A stretch of 64,000 bases of DNA. Origin: Stutzerimonas stutzeri (lineage in GTDB: Bacteria > Pseudomonadota > Gammaproteobacteria > Pseudomonadales > Pseudomonadaceae). The position numbers were made by a program, and so were the translations under genes. The stretch spans positions 62,001-126,000 of the forward strand of contig NZ_PPXG01000001.1 in NCBI RefSeq assembly GCF_002909485.1. Reading direction: 5' to 3'. The notes beneath the pieces are model-generated. The model saw only the letters and a list, made by a program, of their open reading frames with translations, had not been told where the DNA came from and ran no database searches. Shown here piece after piece: positions 1-10,878 of this stretch; within the stretch, counting starts at the first letter, position 1, and every line of letters begins with the position of its first letter.

Positions 1-1
1 G

Positions 2-842
<841 letters not shown>

Positions 843-986
843 CTATCTGCGGCGCACTGCAACGCGGGTGCGCTTTGTCTGAAACGTCGTTGTCATATTG
901 CGGCTTGAGACTGGTATTTTTTGCGGCGGACACCATTGCGGCAAGCACGCCGCTTGCTACACTTGACCGTCCTTTGGAGTACCGGA

Positions 987-1484
987 ATGTTTTGCCAGGC
1001 ACACACAATAAGAATTCTTAGAACGGTCGTGTTGCTGACGCTGCTTGGCGGCATTGCCGGTTGTTCGACCTGGTTCTCGGGGGATTTCAAGGAGCCGAAG
1101 GTCGAGCTCACCAAAGTCGATATCATCAAGGCGAGGTTGCTCGAACAGCAGTTCATGCTGCGCTTTCGTATCGACAATCCCAATGATCGCAGTCTGCCGG
1201 TGCGCGGACTTATCTATACCGTCCATCTCAATGACGTGGAGCTGGCCAGTGGCGAATCCAGTGGTTGGTTGACGGTTCCGGCCAATAGCTTCGAGTATTA
1301 CGAGGTGCCCGTGCATACCAACCTATGGCGCCACATGAAGTACATTGTGCGGCTGCTGGAGAAACCCGACCGTCCGATCAGCTATCGATTGGCCGGTGAG
1401 CTCAAGACGGGTTTGATGGCGGGGCGGCGCGTGCACATTTCCACAGATGGCGAGATAATCCCGGGCAACTTTATTCCGGAGTAG
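987..1484 (+). CDS. LEA14-type (WHy domain) lipoprotein
   Basis: This is a 165-residue predicted lipoprotein. A hydrophobic signal segment is followed by a lipobox ending IAGC, with Cys26 the likely lipidated residue. The rest resembles a LEA_2/WHy beta-sandwich: 'VDIIKARLLEQQFMLRFRI' leads into the characteristic DNPN segment, and hydrophobic strands alternate with polar turns afterwards. Such proteins are small envelope lipoproteins of unknown role, sometimes linked to desiccation stress. ATG 987 is preceded by GGAG at 976-979; the longer form would put the lipobox too far from the N-terminus. It is followed after 6 bases by the SEC-C gene and then by the DUF2489-like gene, suggesting one transcript. 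Confidence 0.8.
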   Translation: MFCQAHTIRILRTVVLLTLLGGIAGCSTWFSGDFKEPKVELTKVDIIKARLLEQQFMLRFRIDNPNDRSLPVRGLIYTVHLNDVELASGESSGWLTVPANSFEYYEVPVHTNLWRHMKYIVRLLEKPDRPISYRLAGELKTGLMAGRRVHISTDGEIIPGNFIPE

Positions 1485-1490
1485 TACCCC

Positions 1491-1679
1491 ATGAGCCAAG
1501 AACCCCACGTCCATGGTCCCGACTGCAACCACGATCATGACCATGATCACCACCACGTCCATGGGCCGCATTGCAATCACAGCCATGAGCCTGTGCGCAA
1601 TCCGCTGAAGGATGTCGGTCGCAACGACCCGTGCCCCTGCGGTAGTCAGCAGAAGTACAAGAAATGCCACGGCGCCTGA
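1491..1679 (+). CDS. Small SEC-C metal-binding protein with His-rich N-terminus
   Basis: The product is a 62-residue protein in two parts. Residues 1-33 are almost entirely His, Asp, Asn and Cys and contain the unit HVHGPxCNH twice around a run of His-Asp repeats. The C-terminal 20 residues are a textbook SEC-C zinc motif: [19 protein letters not shown], with the C-x-C-x8-C-H ligand set. SEC-C normally binds Zn and occurs at the end of SecA and in many small proteins. A metal-buffering or chaperone role is an inference from composition. GGAG at 1478-1481 serves as a ribosome site. The next gene begins 7 bases after the stop. Confidence 0.85.
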   Translation: MSQEPHVHGPDCNHDHDHDHHHVHGPHCNHSHEPVRNPLKDVGRNDPCPCGSQQKYKKCHGA

Positions 1680-1686
1680 GCCTGTT

Positions 1687-2148
1687 ATGACCTTAGCCCT
1701 CGGTCTTCTCATCATTGCCGTGCTGCTGATTGCGGCGCTAGGCGGTTATGCCCTCTATCTCTGGCGCCGTGTCTGGCGTAAAGAGCATTTACAGGTGGAG
1801 ACCAGGGCCAAACAGCAGACAGCGCTGGCGGAGGATCTGCGGATTCTTGCCAGCTGCCTGCTGGACGAACAGCTACCGCTCATTGAAGGCGCTATTCGAA
1901 TCAAGGTGCTGCTCGACAACTATGACGTGGCGCTGGGCCAGCATCCCCGTTGCCAGGTGTTCCAACAGCTGTTCGACGCCACCGAGCAAGTGCCTACTCA
2001 CGATGCCTGGAAGGCGCTGGACAAGCACGAGCGGCGTCGGCACGAGGCGCAGTTCAGTGCGCTGGAACTGCAACACAAGGCTGAAGCCCGGCGTTCGGCC
2101 CGTTGGCTGCTCGACGAAGCTCTGCCAAAATCACGCGACGCGGCCTGA
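1687..2148 (+). CDS. DUF2489-like single-pass membrane protein
   Basis: This 153-residue protein begins with one transmembrane helix at about residues 2-22 (ALGLLIIAVLLIAALGGYAL) followed by basic residues, which suggests a cytoplasmic C-terminal domain. The remainder is charged and helical, with the segment CQVFQQLFDATEQVPTHDAW near the middle. Size, topology and this segment fit the DUF2489 family of gammaproteobacteria, whose function is unknown. I chose ATG 1687, 7 bases after the SEC-C stop; the longer frame beginning at 1612 would overlap that gene by 68 bases. Confidence 0.65.
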   Translation: MTLALGLLIIAVLLIAALGGYALYLWRRVWRKEHLQVETRAKQQTALAEDLRILASCLLDEQLPLIEGAIRIKVLLDNYDVALGQHPRCQVFQQLFDATEQVPTHDAWKALDKHERRRHEAQFSALELQHKAEARRSARWLLDEALPKSRDAA

Positions 2149-2226
2149 TCGACCGATCTTCTTCGCTGCACACCCTCTAAGCTGTTAGCACTCTTTTCTC
2201 TTGCAAAGCTCGCACAGGAGTCTTCG

Positions 2227-4764
2227 ATGTCTCTGCGTCTGCCGTTCGGCCTGGTTCGCGTGACGCTGGGGGCCGCGCTCGGCCTGGCCGGCCTCGGTGG
2301 TTGTCAGGCCTATCTCGATAACCGCTACAGCGCCAGCCTGCCGCCGGCTCAGGGTATTCAACCGCTCACGGGCCTGGCGGGCAGCGCGAGCATTCGGCGC
2401 AATTCGTTAGGTATGCCGCTGATCGAGACCTCGTCGTTCCACGATGCGCTGTTCGCAATGGGCTATATCCATGCGACTGATCGTTTGAGTCAGATGGTGA
2501 GTCTGCGTCTCATGGCGCAGGGGCGATTGGCCGAGATGGTGGGCCCCGGTGTGCTTGATACCGACCGATTCATGCGTGCCGTCAATCTGCGCCAAAGCGC
2601 TGAGGTGCTCTACCGAGAATCCTCTCCGCGGATGAAGAAGTTCTTCGAGGTCTATGCTCGCGGCGTCAATGCCTATCTATATCGCCACAGCGATAAGCTC
2701 CCGATGGATCTGGCTGAGTCCGGCTACAAGCCGGAATACTGGAAGCCCGAGGATTCGGTGCTGGTGTTCTGCCTGCTCAATTTCGGGCTGTCACAGAATC
2801 TGCAGGAGGAGGTGGCGGCATTGCTGCTGGCGCAGAAGGTAGGGAGCGACAAGCTGGCCTGGCTCCTGCCGATCTATCCGGATGAGGCATTGCCGTTTGC
2901 CGAAGCCGACAAGCTCAAGGGGCTCGCTCTGAGTGGATCAGTGCCAGGACTGGCGGCGATCGAGCAGGCGGCACAACACTTGGCGTCGCTAACCCCGACT
3001 GGCATGGCTGCGTCGAACAACTGGGCCATTGCCGGCAGCAACGCCCGGAGTGGCAAACCAATTCTGGCTAACGACACGCACCTGCCACTGTCGATGCCTT
3101 CGTACTGGAATTTCATGCAGATACGCGCACCTAAATTCCAGGCTGCTGGTGTCACCATCGCTGGTGTGCCCGCGGTGGTGGCCGGTTTCAATGGCAAGCT
3201 CGGCTGGGGCATGACCATGGTTATGGGGGATAACCAGGACCTGTATCTCGAGCAGGTGCGCCGTGAAGGTTCACGGTTGATGTATCTGGCCGACGGCAAG
3301 TGGCTGCCGGCTCGTGAGCGGCATGAAACCTATATCGTCAAAGGCGAGCGGCCGATCCGCGAGACCATCTTCGAGACCCGCAACGGCCCACTGCTGAATA
3401 CCGCGCTAGGCGAGCGCAAGCATCCGTTGCAGCCGCTGCAACTGCGCAGCGGCTACGGTCTTGCGCTGAAAACCACGCAGCTGGAGGCGGACCGCTCGCT
3501 GGATGCCTTCTTCGATCTGTCCCGTGCGCAATCGGTGGATCAGGCCTTCGAGGCGACCCGCGAGATCCGCTCGACCGCCCTGAACTTGGTGTTCGCCGAC
3601 CAGCAGGGCATCGGCTGGCAGGTCACCGGGCGTTTCCCCAACCGCCGAGAAGGCCTGGGGTTGGTGCCGTCGCCGGGTTGGGAGAATCGCTATGAGTGGG
3701 ATGGCTTCGCCGACCCGATGTTGCACCCGTATGATCAAGACCCTTCCCAGGGCTGGCTCGGTACTGCCAACCATCGCAGCGTGCCGCGGGGTTATGGGAT
3801 GCAGCTATCCAGCTCCTGGTACGGCCCCGAACGTTATGAGCGGCTCGCGGAGCTGGCGGGGCGCGGCAAGCACGACACCCGCAGCACCATTGCGATGCAA
3901 TACGACCAGGTGACCCCGTTCGCCGCCAAGCTCAGGGCAATGTTCGAGGCCCCAGGCATGGCCGGGCCGCTGCGGCAGGCGATCGATGCGCTTCCAGTCG
4001 CCGAGCGCAGCAAAGCGCGTGAAGCGCTGGATCGGTTGCTGGCCTTCGATGGCAAGCTGGCCGCTGACTCGGCCAACGCTGCGCTTTACAGCGCCTTCCT
4101 GCATGAAAGCGCGCGGCAGATCTTCCTCGACGAGTTGGGCCCGGAGGACATGCCGGCGTGGCGCGCTCTGGTGCAGGCGGCCAATACCTCCTATTCGGCG
4201 CAGGCGGACCATTTGCTCGGACGTGAAGACAGCCCGTTCTGGAACGACCAGCGGACTGCGCAAACCGAAGACAAGCCGGCGATCCTCGCGCGCAGCCTGG
4301 CAGCCGCCGTGGCCTTGCTGGAAAGCCGTCTCGGAAATGAGCGTAGTGCCTGGCAATGGGGCAAGCTGCATACGGCCAGCTGGACCTCTGGCGCTACGCA
4401 GCTGGCGCCACATATGCCGGCGAGCCAGCGCAGCAAGATCAATGCCATCGGCAGCTACCTCGACCGTGGTCCCTGCGCCATGGGTGGTGATCACAGCACG
4501 CTGAACGCCTCCGCCTACAGCATGGGTGCAGACTTCAATACCTGGCTGATTCCGGCGATGCGCATCATCGTCGACTTCGGTCGCGACGAGCCCATGATCG
4601 GCCTCAACAGTTCGGGGCAGTCGGGCAATCCGGCCAGCCCGCATTATGCCGACGGCATCGACGCCTGGATGAAGGCGCAATACATGAGCTTCCCGTTCAA
4701 GACGGAGAACCTCGACAAGATCTATGGCAATCAGCGCCTGTTGTTGACGCCGGCAGGTAAGTGA
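2227..4764 (+). CDS. quiP: Acyl-homoserine lactone acylase, QuiP-like (penicillin acylase family)
   Basis: This 845-residue precursor belongs to the N-terminal-nucleophile penicillin amidase family. It carries a type II signal peptide with the lipobox GLGGC (Cys26). A spacer follows, and then the self-cleavage site before Ser263 in [18 protein letters not shown], with ANDTHL shortly after. Conserved blocks further on include [38 protein letters not shown] and [16 protein letters not shown]. Length and these blocks agree with P. aeruginosa QuiP (847 aa), which hydrolyses long-chain acyl-homoserine lactones in the periplasm. Other acylated substrates are possible. CAGGAG at 2215-2220 is the ribosome site. 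Transcription converges with trmO. Confidence 0.8.
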   Translation: MSLRLPFGLVRVTLGAALGLAGLGGCQAYLDNRYSASLPPAQGIQPLTGLAGSASIRRNSLGMPLIETSSFHDALFAMGYIHATDRLSQMVSLRLMAQGRLAEMVGPGVLDTDRFMRAVNLRQSAEVLYRESSPRMKKFFEVYARGVNAYLYRHSDKLPMDLAESGYKPEYWKPEDSVLVFCLLNFGLSQNLQEEVAALLLAQKVGSDKLAWLLPIYPDEALPFAEADKLKGLALSGSVPGLAAIEQAAQHLASLTPTGMAASNNWAIAGSNARSGKPILANDTHLPLSMPSYWNFMQIRAPKFQAAGVTIAGVPAVVAGFNGKLGWGMTMVMGDNQDLYLEQVRREGSRLMYLADGKWLPARERHETYIVKGERPIRETIFETRNGPLLNTALGERKHPLQPLQLRSGYGLALKTTQLEADRSLDAFFDLSRAQSVDQAFEATREIRSTALNLVFADQQGIGWQVTGRFPNRREGLGLVPSPGWENRYEWDGFADPMLHPYDQDPSQGWLGTANHRSVPRGYGMQLSSSWYGPERYERLAELAGRGKHDTRSTIAMQYDQVTPFAAKLRAMFEAPGMAGPLRQAIDALPVAERSKAREALDRLLAFDGKLAADSANAALYSAFLHESARQIFLDELGPEDMPAWRALVQAANTSYSAQADHLLGREDSPFWNDQRTAQTEDKPAILARSLAAAVALLESRLGNERSAWQWGKLHTASWTSGATQLAPHMPASQRSKINAIGSYLDRGPCAMGGDHSTLNASAYSMGADFNTWLIPAMRIIVDFGRDEPMIGLNSSGQSGNPASPHYADGIDAWMKAQYMSFPFKTENLDKIYGNQRLLLTPAGK

Positions 4765-4776
4765 TAGGCGCGCTGC

Positions 4777-4793
4777 ACCGGCGTTATGCCGGT
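4777..4793. terminator. Stem-loop between convergent quiP and trmO
   Basis: ACCGGC 4777-4782 pairs with GCCGGT 4788-4793 around a 5-base loop; flanking GC/GC complementarity extends the stem with bulges. It sits where the two genes converge and overlaps the last codons of trmO. There is no T-run on either strand, so intrinsic termination is only a possibility. Confidence 0.35.
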
Positions 4794-5491
4794 TGCGGCG
4801 CAGCTGGTGCGACTTCGAGAACACGGATCATGTTCTGAGCCGGATAGTGCCAGCGCACGTCCACATCCCATAACTGCGCGCCGTAACGCCGTTCGGGCTC
4901 CGGCTTCTGATAGGCCGGGCGCGGGTCCTGCGCCAGGCACTGTTCGATGAGTTCGACCAGAGGCTCGCCCAGGCGCAGTGCTTCGCGGCGGGCTTGCAGC
5001 AATCCCGATTCCGACCATTGCACCTCGATCAACTCTGGCGCATCGGCGGCCATGTCGTTGCGTGCGTCAGGTAGCGCATCGGCGTAGGGCACGTAGGGTT
5101 TGATGTCCAGCACCGGGGTGCCGTCCAGCAGGTCGATGCCGGAAATGAACAGTCGTCCCGGCTCGACCTTATCCAGCCTGACCACCGACTGACCGATGCC
5201 ATTGGGTCTGTGCGTTGCTCGCGTGGCAAACACGCCAGTCATGCGATTGCCGCCCAGACGTGGCGGGCGGACCTTGAGGCGGGGCTTGCTTTCCAGCGCC
5301 TGGTGGAAGAGAAACAGCAGCCACACGTGGCTGGCCTGCTCAAGGCCGGCCACCGCATCACCGTTGTCGAACGGCGGCAGCAGTTCCAGCACGCCACGTG
5401 CGGCCGGCGCCAGGCTGGGCTGGCGCGGAATAGCGAATTTCTCCTTGAAGCAGGAGCGAACGTAACCGATAGGCGAGACGCTGTAATCCAT
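4784..5491 (-). CDS. trmO: tRNA (adenine(37)-N6)-methyltransferase TrmO (TsaA family)
   Basis: This 235-residue protein has the single-domain beta-barrel YaeB/TsaA fold plus a C-terminal extension. Signature segments are SPIGYVRSCFKEKFAIPRQP at the N-terminus, HVWLLFLFH, and GVFATRATHRPNGIGQSVVRL, which holds the conserved RxxxRPNxIG SAM-binding motif, followed by LDIKPYVPYAD. TrmO methylates N6 of t6A37 in tRNA-Thr decoding ACY. The ribosome site is weak. It lies downstream of and on the same strand as trpB, 112 bases away; no functional link is apparent. Confidence 0.9.
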   Translation of the reverse strand: MDYSVSPIGYVRSCFKEKFAIPRQPSLAPAARGVLELLPPFDNGDAVAGLEQASHVWLLFLFHQALESKPRLKVRPPRLGGNRMTGVFATRATHRPNGIGQSVVRLDKVEPGRLFISGIDLLDGTPVLDIKPYVPYADALPDARNDMAADAPELIEVQWSESGLLQARREALRLGEPLVELIEQCLAQDPRPAYQKPEPERRYGAQLWDVDVRWHYPAQNMIRVLEVAPAAPQPA

Positions 5492-5603
5492 GAAAAGCGG
5501 GCCTGGAAGCAGTCGGGCGGCTGCGCATATTACCCGCTATGGCCACCCGTTGCGCTTTTCGCAGGCCGACGCCCATGGGTGGCGCCGGCCCGCCGCTGAT
5601 GTG

Positions 5604-6812
5604 CTACAGGCCGAGCAGGTTGGCCACGTAATCGGCATCCTTGTCGCCGCGGCCGGAGAGATTGACGAGGATATGGCTGTCCTTGCTCAGCGTCGGTGCG
5701 GTGCGGATGGCCCAGGCTACGGCATGGGCGCTTTCCAGTGCCGGGATGATGCCTTCCACGCGGGACAGGGTCATGAAGGCGTCGAGACACTCCTGGTCGG
5801 TTGCCGTCTGGTAATTCACCCGGCCGAGATCCTTGAGGTAGCTGTGCTGTGGACCGACGCCCGGGTAGTCCAGGCCGGAAGCGATGGAGTGCACCGCCGA
5901 CGGGTTGCCATCGGCATCCTCCAGCACGTAGCAGGCCATGCCATGCAATTCGCCTGGCTTGCCTTTGGACAGCGTCGCGGAGTGGCGGCCGGGCTTGTCC
6001 AGGCCTTCGCCGGCCGGCTCGATACCGACCAGCTCGACCGCGGCGTCTTCGAGGAAGGCGGTGAACATGCCCATGGCATTGGAGCCGCCGCCGACACAGG
6101 CGACGACGTGGTCGGGCAGGCGACCATGACGGGTGAGGAACTGCTCCCGGGCCTCGGTGCCGATGATCGACTGGAAGTCGCGGACCATCTTCGGAAACGG
6201 GTGCGGGCCGACTACCGAGCCGATGGCATAGATGTAGTCGTGCGGGTCCTTCAGGTACTCCTCGAAGGCGCTGTCCACCGCTTCCTTGAGGGTGGCGGCG
6301 CCGCGGGTTACGGCCACCAGCTTGCAGCCAAGGATCTTCATCTTGGTGACGTTGGGGTGTTCCTTCTCGATGTCCACCTGGCCCATGTGGATCTCGCAGG
6401 GAATACCCACCAGCGCGCAGGCGGTGGCCAGGGCGACACCGTGCTGGCCGGCCCCGGTTTCGGCGATCACCTTCTTCTTGTCCATGAACTTGGCCAGCAG
6501 GGCCTCGCCGAGGCAATGGTTGATCTTGTGCGCGCCGGTGTGGTTCAGGTCCTCGCGCTTCAGGTGAATCTGCGCACCACCGAGCTGCTCGGAGAGGCGA
6601 CGCGCATGGAAGATTGGGCTCGGGCGACCGACGTAGTCGGCGAACAGTGCAGCCAGCTCTTGCTGAAAATCTTCGCGCTGGCGGATTTCTTCGTAGGCGA
6701 GGTTGATGTCGTCCATGGCCTGCTTGAGGTGCGGCGGGACCAGCTGGCCGCCATAGGGACCGAAGTATCCGTTGGCATCGGGCATGGCAGTGAAGCGGGG
6801 ATCGGACGACAT
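5604..6812 (-). CDS. trpB: Tryptophan synthase beta chain, solitary copy
   Basis: This 402-residue PLP enzyme condenses indole with serine. Visible motifs are [26 protein letters not shown] with the Schiff-base lysine at about residue 96, [11 protein letters not shown], the phosphate-binding GGGSNAMG, and VGPQHSYL. All positions needed for beta chemistry appear present. No trpA follows it: the next gene is trmO. In pseudomonads trpBA normally lies next to trpI, so this is probably a second beta subunit working alone or with a distant TrpA. It has TrpB1-like length but is clearly divergent from the E. coli type (for example GAHKIN in place of GAHKTN). The ribosome site AGAGATG is modest. Confidence 0.88.
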   Translation of the reverse strand: MSSDPRFTAMPDANGYFGPYGGQLVPPHLKQAMDDINLAYEEIRQREDFQQELAALFADYVGRPSPIFHARRLSEQLGGAQIHLKREDLNHTGAHKINHCLGEALLAKFMDKKKVIAETGAGQHGVALATACALVGIPCEIHMGQVDIEKEHPNVTKMKILGCKLVAVTRGAATLKEAVDSAFEEYLKDPHDYIYAIGSVVGPHPFPKMVRDFQSIIGTEAREQFLTRHGRLPDHVVACVGGGSNAMGMFTAFLEDAAVELVGIEPAGEGLDKPGRHSATLSKGKPGELHGMACYVLEDADGNPSAVHSIASGLDYPGVGPQHSYLKDLGRVNYQTATDQECLDAFMTLSRVEGIIPALESAHAVAWAIRTAPTLSKDSHILVNLSGRGDKDADYVANLLGL

Positions 6813-7233
6813 GTGTTCATCTCTGCGGGTGAAATGGTAGGGGCGCCTGCTGCGCGGCGGTGATCATAAGTCAGGACACGGTTGCTGAAAATGCCGCGGC
6901 TGGCACCGGCGCAGACCTCTTGCGAGCAGTCCACACAGGCGATTGCCGGATCGAAATATGGCGGCTAGAAGGTGTACGATCCTGTTCGTGGTCGCTAAAT
7001 CGGTGCTTATCGTGTAGGATGCGCGCCGACTTCAACATTATGGGAGCAGAATTCAACTTTTGTTTTTGTCGGCATTGCTTTGCCGACGGGCATGGCTGTC
7101 ATCAGTACGGCTGCTTTGCTTTGCCCATCCCTCCATCGGGCCGACGCATTCACCAATGAATTGCGTGTCGCCTGCCGCAATACGTCGCACTGCGATGTCG
7201 TAAAAGCCAGAACAAGTTCAGGAGATAGAACTG
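6813..7233. other. Divergent intergenic region between trpB and betT
   Basis: These 421 bases separate two divergent genes and must hold both promoters. I see one perfect hairpin, GTCGGCA 7068-7074 with TGCCGAC 7081-7087, directly after a T-rich stretch; it could be a regulator site or mRNA structure but lacks a following T-run. A 99-codon frame from 6860 has no ribosome site or recognisable motif. No betI remnant is visible here. The betT ribosome site is the GGAGA at 7221-7225. Confidence 0.5.
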
Positions 7234-9300
7234 ATGAACGAGGCTGAGCTCTCGCCCAACGATTCCGAAGCGCCCGCTGACCGAATCAATCCCGTAGTCT
7301 TCTACGGTTCCGCAATCGCCATCGTGCTGTTTGCCGTATGGACGATGTTTTTCACCGACCGCTCGTTGGCGGTTATCAATACGGTACTTGGCTGGATATC
7401 CAACACATTCGGCTGGTTCTACTTCCTCGCCGTTCTGCTCTATCTGCTATTCGTGGTGATCGTCGCCACTAGCCGCTACGGCAAGATCCGCCTCGGGCCG
7501 GATCACTCCAAGCCTGAATTCAATGTGGTCACCTGGGCGGCTATGCTGTTTTCCGCCGGTATCGGCATCGACCTGCTGTTCTTCTGTATCGCCGAACCCA
7601 TCACCCAGTTTCTCGAACCGCCGGTAGGCGATGGCGGAACCACCCAGGCTGCGCGTCATGCGATGGAACTGACCTTCCTGCACTGGGGCCTCTCCGGCTG
7701 GGGTGTCTACACACTGGTCGGCATGTCGCTGGCGTATTTCAGCTTCCGTCAGGGATTGCCGCTGTCGATCCGCTCATCGCTGTACCCGATCTTCGGCAAG
7801 CGCATCTATGGCCCCATCGGCCACACTGTCGATACCGCCGCGGTCCTGGGCACGATCTTCGGTATCGCCACCAGTCTAGGCATCGGCATCATTCAGCTGA
7901 ACTTCGGCCTCAACTACATCTTTGGCATTCCGGAAGGCACGCTCACCCAGGCGGTGCTGGTGGTGCTGATCGTGGTGTTTTCGGCTATCTCGGCGGCGAC
8001 CGGGGTAGAGCGGGGGATTCGCCGGCTTTCCGAATTCAACATGCTGCTGGCGGTTCTGCTGCTGCTGTTCGTGCTGGTGGTCGGCGACACGGTGTTCCTG
8101 CTCAACGCATTGGTGATGAACGTCGGCGACTACTTCTCCAACTTCATCAGCCTGTCGCTGGACACCTATGCCTACCGCCGTCCGACCGACTGGCTGAACG
8201 CCTGGACGGTGTTCTTCTGGGCCTGGTGGATTGCCTGGGGGCCGTTCGTGGGCCTGTTCCTGGCGCGGATTTCCCGCGGTCGCACCATCCGCGAGTTCGT
8301 CATCGGCACGCTGCTGCTGCCCCTGGCCTTCATGATGGCCTGGATGTCGATCATGGGTAACAGCGCCATCGAAATGGTCATGGGCGGTGCGCTCGAGTTC
8401 GGTCAGCAGGCGGTGAGCAACCCCGGTTCGTCGATCTATCTGTTCCTGCAGAGCCTGCCCTGGGCCGGCCTCACCACCATCGTGGTGACGATCCTGGCCA
8501 TCGTGTTCTTCGTCACCTCCGGCGACTCCGGCTCGCTGGTGCTGTCGAACTTCACGTCCATCCTCAAGGATGTGAACAGCGATGCGCCGGTGTGGATGCG
8601 CATTCTCTGGGCGGCGATCATCGGCATTCTCACCCTGGCGCTGCTAATCGCCGGCGGGCTGACCGCGCTGCAGGGCACCGTGGTGATCATGGGGCTGCCG
8701 TTCTCCATCGTCCTGCTGTTCATGATGTACGGGCTGTTCAAGGCATTGCACGTCGAAGGCGTCATGGCCGACAGCTACCAGAAGAGCCTGTCCGGCTACC
8801 TGTCCGGGCGCGCCACGCTGGAGCACACGCAGATGAACTGGAGTCAGCGCCTGTCGCGGGCGATGAGCTTCCCCAGCCGTTCGCAGATCCGTCGTTACCT
8901 GAAGGATGTCTGCAAGCCGGCGATGGAAGAGATCCAGAAGGCGCTGGGCGAGAAGGGCGTGCCGGTGGACATCGTTGAAGGCGAGCCGGGCAACGAGCAC
9001 CTGGCGCTGCACGTCAATCTGGGCAGCGAGCAGGACTTCACTTACCAGATCTGGCCGGTGCGCGGCACCATGCCATCCTTTGCCCTGCGCACGCAGAGCG
9101 GCAACGCCGACTACTACCGGCTCGAGGTGCATCTGCGTCAGGGCAGCCTGGGTTACGACCTGATGGGCTACTCCCGGCGCCAGCTGATCGAGGACATCCT
9201 CGACCACTACGAGCACCACATGCACTTCCTGCATCTGCAGCGCGAGAACGGTGGTGGTGAAAGCGGCATGCCCAACCCGGGCGCAACGCCGACACCTTGA
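7234..9300 (+). CDS. betT: High-affinity choline transporter, BCCT family
   Basis: This 688-residue inner-membrane transporter of the betaine/choline/carnitine family has about twelve membrane helices between residues 20 and 510. It contains the family segment SAGIGIDLLFFCIAEP, where choline carriers use a GIGID form, and the Trp-rich segment FWAWWIAWGPFVGLFLARIS. A long cytoplasmic C-terminal tail of about 170 residues (ending in hydrophilic sequence) is typical of BetT proteins that sense osmolarity. It imports choline for BetA and BetB encoded immediately downstream. GGAGA precedes the ATG. A stem-loop follows the stop, so transcription of betBA may be partly separate. Confidence 0.92.
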   Translation: MNEAELSPNDSEAPADRINPVVFYGSAIAIVLFAVWTMFFTDRSLAVINTVLGWISNTFGWFYFLAVLLYLLFVVIVATSRYGKIRLGPDHSKPEFNVVTWAAMLFSAGIGIDLLFFCIAEPITQFLEPPVGDGGTTQAARHAMELTFLHWGLSGWGVYTLVGMSLAYFSFRQGLPLSIRSSLYPIFGKRIYGPIGHTVDTAAVLGTIFGIATSLGIGIIQLNFGLNYIFGIPEGTLTQAVLVVLIVVFSAISAATGVERGIRRLSEFNMLLAVLLLLFVLVVGDTVFLLNALVMNVGDYFSNFISLSLDTYAYRRPTDWLNAWTVFFWAWWIAWGPFVGLFLARISRGRTIREFVIGTLLLPLAFMMAWMSIMGNSAIEMVMGGALEFGQQAVSNPGSSIYLFLQSLPWAGLTTIVVTILAIVFFVTSGDSGSLVLSNFTSILKDVNSDAPVWMRILWAAIIGILTLALLIAGGLTALQGTVVIMGLPFSIVLLFMMYGLFKALHVEGVMADSYQKSLSGYLSGRATLEHTQMNWSQRLSRAMSFPSRSQIRRYLKDVCKPAMEEIQKALGEKGVPVDIVEGEPGNEHLALHVNLGSEQDFTYQIWPVRGTMPSFALRTQSGNADYYRLEVHLRQGSLGYDLMGYSRRQLIEDILDHYEHHMHFLHLQRENGGGESGMPNPGATPTP

Positions 9301-9306
9301 CCCTGC

Positions 9307-9331
9307 ACGCCTCGGGCGATCCCCGAGGCGT
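9307..9331 (+). terminator. Stem-loop between betT and betB
   Basis: ACGCCTCGGG 9307-9316 pairs perfectly with CCCGAGGCGT 9322-9331 around a 5-base loop, immediately after the betT stop codon and followed by only a short T pair. It could act as a partial terminator or as an mRNA-stabilising structure that sets betT and betBA levels apart. Confidence 0.55.
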
Positions 9332-9392
9332 TCCATTCATGTCGCGGTAGTGTCGATCCGCTGCCGCCACGACCAGTACGAAGAGGTAGAAC

Positions 9393-10865
9393 ATGGCCCG
9401 TTTCCCACGGCAGCAACTCTATATCCATGGCGGCTACGTCGACGCCAGCAGCAACCAGACCTTCGAGAGCATCAACCCGGCCAACGGCGAAGTCCTGGCC
9501 GAAGTGGCGGAGGCCGGTGCGGCCGATCTGGAGCGCGCGGTTGAAAGTGCCGAGCAGGGCCAGCGCATCTGGGCGGCATTGACCGGCATCGAGCGGGCGC
9601 GAATCATGCGTCGCGCGGTCGATCTGCTGCGCGAGCGCAACGACGAGCTGGCCGTGCTGGAAACCCTGGACACCGGCAAGCCGCTGAGCGAAACCCGCAG
9701 CGTTGACATCGTCACCGGCGCCGACGTGCTGGAGTATTACGCGGGCCTGGCGCCGGCCATCGAGGGCGAGCAGATTCCGCTGCGCGACAGCAGCTTCGTC
9801 TATACCCGGCGCGAACCGCTGGGCGTGGTCGCCGGCATCGGCGCCTGGAACTATCCCATCCAGATCGCTCTGTGGAAGGCGGCTCCGGCATTGGCCGCCG
9901 GCAACGCGATGATCTTCAAACCCAGCGAAGTCACCTCGTTGAGCGCGCTCAAACTGGCGGAAATCTTCAGCGAAGCGGGTTTGCCAAACGGGGTATTCAA
10001 CGTTCTGACCGGCACTGGTGCTGGCGTTGGGGCGCTGATCACCGAGCACCCACGCATCGCCAAAGTGTCTTTCACCGGCGGCGTGGCGACGGGCAAGAAG
10101 GTCATGGCCAGCGCGGCGGCGTCGTCGCTCAAGGACGTGACCATGGAGCTGGGTGGCAAGTCGCCGTTGATCATTTGCGAAGATGCCGATCTGGACCGCG
10201 CGGCCGACATCGCGGTGATGGCCAATTTCTTCAGCTCCGGCCAGGTGTGCACCAACGGCACGCGGGTGTTCGTCCCGTCCGGTCTGAAATCTGCGTTCGA
10301 GGCCAAGCTGCTGGAGCGGGTGCAGCGCATTCGTCTCGGCGATCCGCAGCAGGAGGAAACCAACTTCGGTCCACTGGTTAGCTTCGCGCACATGAACAAT
10401 GTGCTCGACTACATCGCCAAGGGCAAAGCCGCCGGTGCGCGGGTGCTCTGTGGCGGCGAGCGGGTGACTGAAGGCGAATACGCCAAGGGCGCCTTTGTCG
10501 CACCGACCATCTTCAGCGACTGCAGCGACGACATGATCATCGTGCGCGAAGAGATCTTCGGCCCTGTGCTGAGCCTGCTCGAATACCAGGACGAGGACGA
10601 AGTCATCCGCCGCGCCAACGACACCGAGTACGGCCTCGCCGCGGGCGTGGTCACCAGCGATCTGGCGCGGGCGCACCGCATCATCCATCGCCTGGAAGCC
10701 GGCATCTGCTGGATCAATACCTGGGGCGAATCGCCGGCGCAGATGCCGGTCGGTGGCTACAAGCAGTCCGGCATCGGCCGCGAAAACGGTATCGCCTCGC
10801 TGGCGCACTACACGCGGGTCAAATCGGTACAGGTAGAACTGGGCGAGTTCGCCTCGGTGTTCTGA
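9393..10865 (+). CDS. betB: Betaine aldehyde dehydrogenase
   Basis: This 490-residue NAD(P)+-dependent aldehyde dehydrogenase oxidises betaine aldehyde to glycine betaine. It has the cofactor-binding IGAWNYP and KPSE segments, [11 protein letters not shown], the general-base glutamate in MELGGKSP, and the catalytic Cys286 in [11 protein letters not shown], the same number as in P. aeruginosa BetB. The C-terminal block [15 protein letters not shown] is also typical. GAGG lies 7 to 10 bases before ATG 9393. The stop is 13 bases from betA, and the two are certainly translated from one mRNA. Confidence 0.95.
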   Translation: MARFPRQQLYIHGGYVDASSNQTFESINPANGEVLAEVAEAGAADLERAVESAEQGQRIWAALTGIERARIMRRAVDLLRERNDELAVLETLDTGKPLSETRSVDIVTGADVLEYYAGLAPAIEGEQIPLRDSSFVYTRREPLGVVAGIGAWNYPIQIALWKAAPALAAGNAMIFKPSEVTSLSALKLAEIFSEAGLPNGVFNVLTGTGAGVGALITEHPRIAKVSFTGGVATGKKVMASAAASSLKDVTMELGGKSPLIICEDADLDRAADIAVMANFFSSGQVCTNGTRVFVPSGLKSAFEAKLLERVQRIRLGDPQQEETNFGPLVSFAHMNNVLDYIAKGKAAGARVLCGGERVTEGEYAKGAFVAPTIFSDCSDDMIIVREEIFGPVLSLLEYQDEDEVIRRANDTEYGLAAGVVTSDLARAHRIIHRLEAGICWINTWGESPAQMPVGGYKQSGIGRENGIASLAHYTRVKSVQVELGEFASVF

Positions 10866-10878
10866 GGGAGGTAGAACC

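Noticed and set aside
5490..6863. 457-codon plus-strand frame over trpB
   Set aside because: Antisense to a complete trpB, with no ribosome site.
7068..7087. GTCGGCA/TGCCGAC hairpin as a terminator
   Set aside because: It sits in the middle of a divergent promoter region, and T-runs precede rather than follow the stem.
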